Source: Nocardioides donggukensis (GTDB lineage Bacteria; Actinomycetota; Actinomycetes; Propionibacteriales; Nocardioidaceae). From it: a stretch of DNA of 64,000 nt. The stretch spans positions 558,001-622,000 of the forward strand of contig NZ_JACYXZ010000003.1 in NCBI RefSeq assembly GCF_014842875.1. The letters are read 5' to 3'. The first letter of the stretch is position 1. Each line of letters starts with the position of its first letter. The position numbers and the translations under genes are program-made. Below the pieces are notes generated by a model, which saw only the letters and a program-made list of their open reading frames with translations, searched no databases and had not been told where the DNA came from. This document shows, one piece after another, positions 61,951 to 64,000 of the stretch.

Positions 61951-62682
61951 TCAGTGGTGCAGACGCTCGTCGAAGAACGCCAGGATCCGGTCGACGGCCT
62001 CCTGCTGTCGGTGCTCGGTGACGACCGAGTGCCCCTTGCCCCCGAACTCCACGGACAGGAACTGCTCGCCGAGCTCCTCGCGCAGGGTCTCGAAACGGGT
62101 CCCGGTCGCCTTGTCGTCGCGGTAGCGCAGCCCGAGGACCGCACATCCGGCCGCCGCGCGGCGTCTGACGATCGCCAGGTCCTCCGGGGAGAGGTTCACG
62201 TCCGCAGCCCGCTGACGGCCCAGGGGCAGCGGAGTGCTGGGCTGGCACAGGACCGGCGCGGCGACCGAGGAGTCGACCATCATCGCCAGCGCGTAGCCGC
62301 CGGTGAAGCACATGCCCAGGGCTCCGACACCGGGGCCACCGAGCTCGTCGTGCAGGCCCGCGGCCAGGGTCCGCAGCCAGGTCGCGATCGGCGTCGTCTC
62401 GTTGAGGGCGATCTTCGTGAACTCCTTGTTCACGCACAGCCTGGGGAAGACCTTCGCCACCGCGCCCAGTGACATCGCGCCCCCGGCCTCGCCGAAGAGG
62501 TGAGGCATGACCACGGTGTACCCCGCGGCGACCACCTCCTCGCCGAACGCGATCACCTCCGCCGTCATCCCCGGGATCTCGTGGATCACGATCACCCCCG
62601 GCCCGGTGCCCTTGCGGTAGGTGTCGTGACTGATGCCGTCGGCCGTGTGCGTGGCGCGGGTCCACGAGTCGAGGGGGCTCAT
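61951..62682 (-). CDS. dienelactone hydrolase family protein
   Basis: A 243-aa alpha/beta hydrolase of the DLH family. The nucleophile is Cys in GMCFTGG, which matches dienelactone hydrolases; the Asp lies in YRDDKATG and the His in GGKGHSVVTEH. It may hydrolyse lactones from aromatic breakdown, although other substrates are known. ATG 62682 has TACGCT 6 nt upstream, suggesting a leaderless transcript. Confidence 0.88.
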   Translation of the reverse strand: MSPLDSWTRATHTADGISHDTYRKGTGPGVIVIHEIPGMTAEVIAFGEEVVAAGYTVVMPHLFGEAGGAMSLGAVAKVFPRLCVNKEFTKIALNETTPIATWLRTLAAGLHDELGGPGVGALGMCFTGGYALAMMVDSSVAAPVLCQPSTPLPLGRQRAADVNLSPEDLAIVRRRAAAGCAVLGLRYRDDKATGTRFETLREELGEQFLSVEFGGKGHSVVTEHRQQEAVDRILAFFDERLHH

Positions 62683-62688
62683 CCGCCC

Positions 62689-62694
62689 AGCGTA
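62689..62694 (-). promoter_or_regulatory. -10 box, leaderless start of dienelactone hydrolase
   Basis: TACGCT on the minus strand ends 6 nt before ATG 62682. Confidence 0.6.
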
Positions 62695-62712
62695 GGGCCG
62701 CTGGCATCCTCC

Positions 62713-63969
62713 TCACGCGGCATCGCCCCAGGGCCGGCACTCCTCGGCCAGTCGCAGGCAGGTGCCGCGGGCCGGCTCGACGAGCAGGTCGGCGAGTCGT
62801 GCCCAGGCGGCGGCGTACTCCGGTGCCACCAGCTCGCCGCGCACCGCCCGGACCACGCCGGGCTCGAGCAGGGCGGCGCCGAGCAGCGGCCAGGCGGCGT
62901 CTCCGCCGCGGTGCAGCTCCTCGAGCCTGAGGAGGGCGAGCCGGCACAGCCGCACCGCGTCGTCCACGATCCGCTGGGCCCCGGTGCCGGCGATCGCGGC
63001 CACCGCCTCCTCGGTGCTGGGGTAGGCGGCGAACCGCCACGCGAGCATCGGGACGTCGGTGACCAGCGGGTGGTGCAGCCGGCGGCTGAACCCGGACGGC
63101 AGCTGGTCGGCCCGACAGGCGACGCCGATCGAGTCCAGCCAGTGATCCGGTGCGGCGGCCACCGCCCGGGCCACCGACCCGGGCACCGGCATCGGTGCGG
63201 ACTCGAACATCAGTCCCGACTCGGTGGAGATCGGCACCAGCCTGCCGATGGAGTGCTCGCCGGGGCAGAGCTCGGAGGCCGTGCCGATGTTGGGCACCTC
63301 CACGTCCTCGCGGGTCTCGAGGTCGCGGAAGACGACCCGGGTCGCCGACTCGCCGAGCAGCCTGTATCCCCCCATCGGCGCCCCGCTCCACCCGTCGATC
63401 CGGTCCGACCTCGCCAGCAGTGGGGCGCGGGCGCCCGTGTCCAGGAAGTGCCGGAGGCCGCCTCCGTCGTAGAGGAACAGCTGCCGGTAGACCCAGTCCC
63501 GGGCCAGGATCTCCAGCAGAAGGGCCAGCGGGTCGATGCCGCCGTCGCCGGGCCGGAGCCACTCGCCGTACGCCGCGCGCACGGTGCCGTCGACGGCCCA
63601 CGCCTGACGCTCGTGAGCGGCGTCTGAGACATCCCGGCAGGCCTGCTCGAGCACCCACCGCGACCACACCCACCCCGGCGCCGTCGGCGTCAGGTCGGCG
63701 AGCTGGCGCAGACGCCGCTCGCGCTCGGTGCCGGCGAAGCGGCCCACCAGCGAGCAGTGCAGCCAGGCGCGCTCGGCGTCACCGGCGGCCTCCGCCGCGG
63801 CGGTGAGCACGAAGTGCCGGTGCTCCTCGGCGGTCAACGGATGCGCGGCCCGGAACTCCTCCGCGGTCTCCGCCGCCAGCCGGCGACCGGCCCGGTCCCG
63901 CCGCTCCCTGGCCCGCCGCCGCTCGGCGTGCGAGCGGTTGCGCTTCTCGCGGTTGCGTGACTTCGGCAT
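62713..63969 (-). CDS. conserved hypothetical protein with basic N-terminus
   Basis: A 418-aa soluble protein. The first 30 residues are a Lys/Arg-rich MPKSRNREKRNR-type helix that could bind nucleic acid. The rest is a mixed fold with Trp-rich segments (WLHCSLVGRFAG; GWVWSRWVLEQACRD) and a Cys-containing tail. I do not recognise the family. ATG 63969 is close to the right window edge, so upstream signals beyond 64000 are not visible. Confidence 0.75.
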   Translation of the reverse strand: MPKSRNREKRNRSHAERRRARERRDRAGRRLAAETAEEFRAAHPLTAEEHRHFVLTAAAEAAGDAERAWLHCSLVGRFAGTERERRLRQLADLTPTAPGWVWSRWVLEQACRDVSDAAHERQAWAVDGTVRAAYGEWLRPGDGGIDPLALLLEILARDWVYRQLFLYDGGGLRHFLDTGARAPLLARSDRIDGWSGAPMGGYRLLGESATRVVFRDLETREDVEVPNIGTASELCPGEHSIGRLVPISTESGLMFESAPMPVPGSVARAVAAAPDHWLDSIGVACRADQLPSGFSRRLHHPLVTDVPMLAWRFAAYPSTEEAVAAIAGTGAQRIVDDAVRLCRLALLRLEELHRGGDAAWPLLGAALLEPGVVRAVRGELVAPEYAAAWARLADLLVEPARGTCLRLAEECRPWGDAA

Positions 63970-64000
63970 GCACCCCACGAGACAGCGGCTCCCCTCCGAC

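Noticed and set aside
1..64000. Insertion sequences, integrases or phage genes
   Set aside because: No transposase, integrase or structural phage protein was recognised in any frame; the mobile signs are limited to small repeats, one nuclease remnant and a low-GC patch.

Overview
The window reads as chromosomal DNA of a very GC-rich actinobacterium. The coproporphyrin-type haem genes (hemQ beside hemY and hemE), DUF3000 next to RNase D, a DinB2-type polymerase, FUSC, DUF4349, DUF6318 and mycoredoxin-like proteins, and the many starts without a Shine-Dalgarno but with a TANNNT box 6-7 nt upstream all point to the Actinomycetes. Nocardioidaceae (Nocardioides-like) is my best guess; this is inference, because no rRNA lies in the window. 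Genes are densely packed and no gene-free stretch exceeds about 260 bases. There are no tRNA or rRNA genes, no insertion sequences and no CRISPR.

Layout. 1-2.3 kb: PIG-L deacetylase (5' end cut by the window edge) and a berberine-bridge-type FAD oxidase. 2.3-9.5 kb: haem block hemQ, hemY, hemE with a DUF4349 lipoprotein inserted, then divergent DUF3000 and RNase D. 9.5-18 kb: solute-binding protein, lipoprotein, aldo/keto reductase, a candidate small RNA, a hypothetical protein, hrpA and an envelope protein. 18-23.7 kb: two-component system followed by two envelope glycosyltransferases. 23.7-27.4 kb: TetR, Baeyer-Villiger-type monooxygenase, SDR, DUF402. 27.4-36 kb: ThrE-type exporter, GCS2-type ligase, DinB2-like polymerase, FUSC protein, secreted HNH nuclease, wax ester synthase/DGAT, an orphan Mod-type DNA methyltransferase with a small coupled ORF. 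36-45.8 kb: matrixin protease, double GNAT, a DUF429-RelA/SpoT fusion, old yellow enzyme, paired acyl-CoA dehydrogenases, redoxin, DinB-fold protein, hydrolase, gluconokinase. 45.8-51.1 kb: a pair of secreted proteins, one of distinctly low GC, an HD protein, and a flavin monooxygenase plus LuxR regulator bracketed by two near-identical 79-bp elements. 51-64 kb: small membrane proteins, cydAB, a HAD dehalogenase, a secreted protein, cstA, an endonuclease I remnant, a methyltransferase, dienelactone hydrolase and a hypothetical protein.

Working units: hemE/hemY/hemQ make haem b through coproporphyrin, although here they are not one uninterrupted operon. The response regulator, kinase and glycosyltransferases form a likely regulon, because CTCACAGG-N3-CTGACAGG occurs both before the regulator and before the glycosyltransferase pair. 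TetR probably represses the divergent monooxygenase-SDR operon through a dyad over its promoter. The most unusual items are the DUF429-RelA/SpoT fusion, the 79-bp elements around one gene pair, the three-unit 32-bp-period arrays at four loci, and an unannotated promoter-plus-structured-RNA locus near 12.75-12.92 kb.
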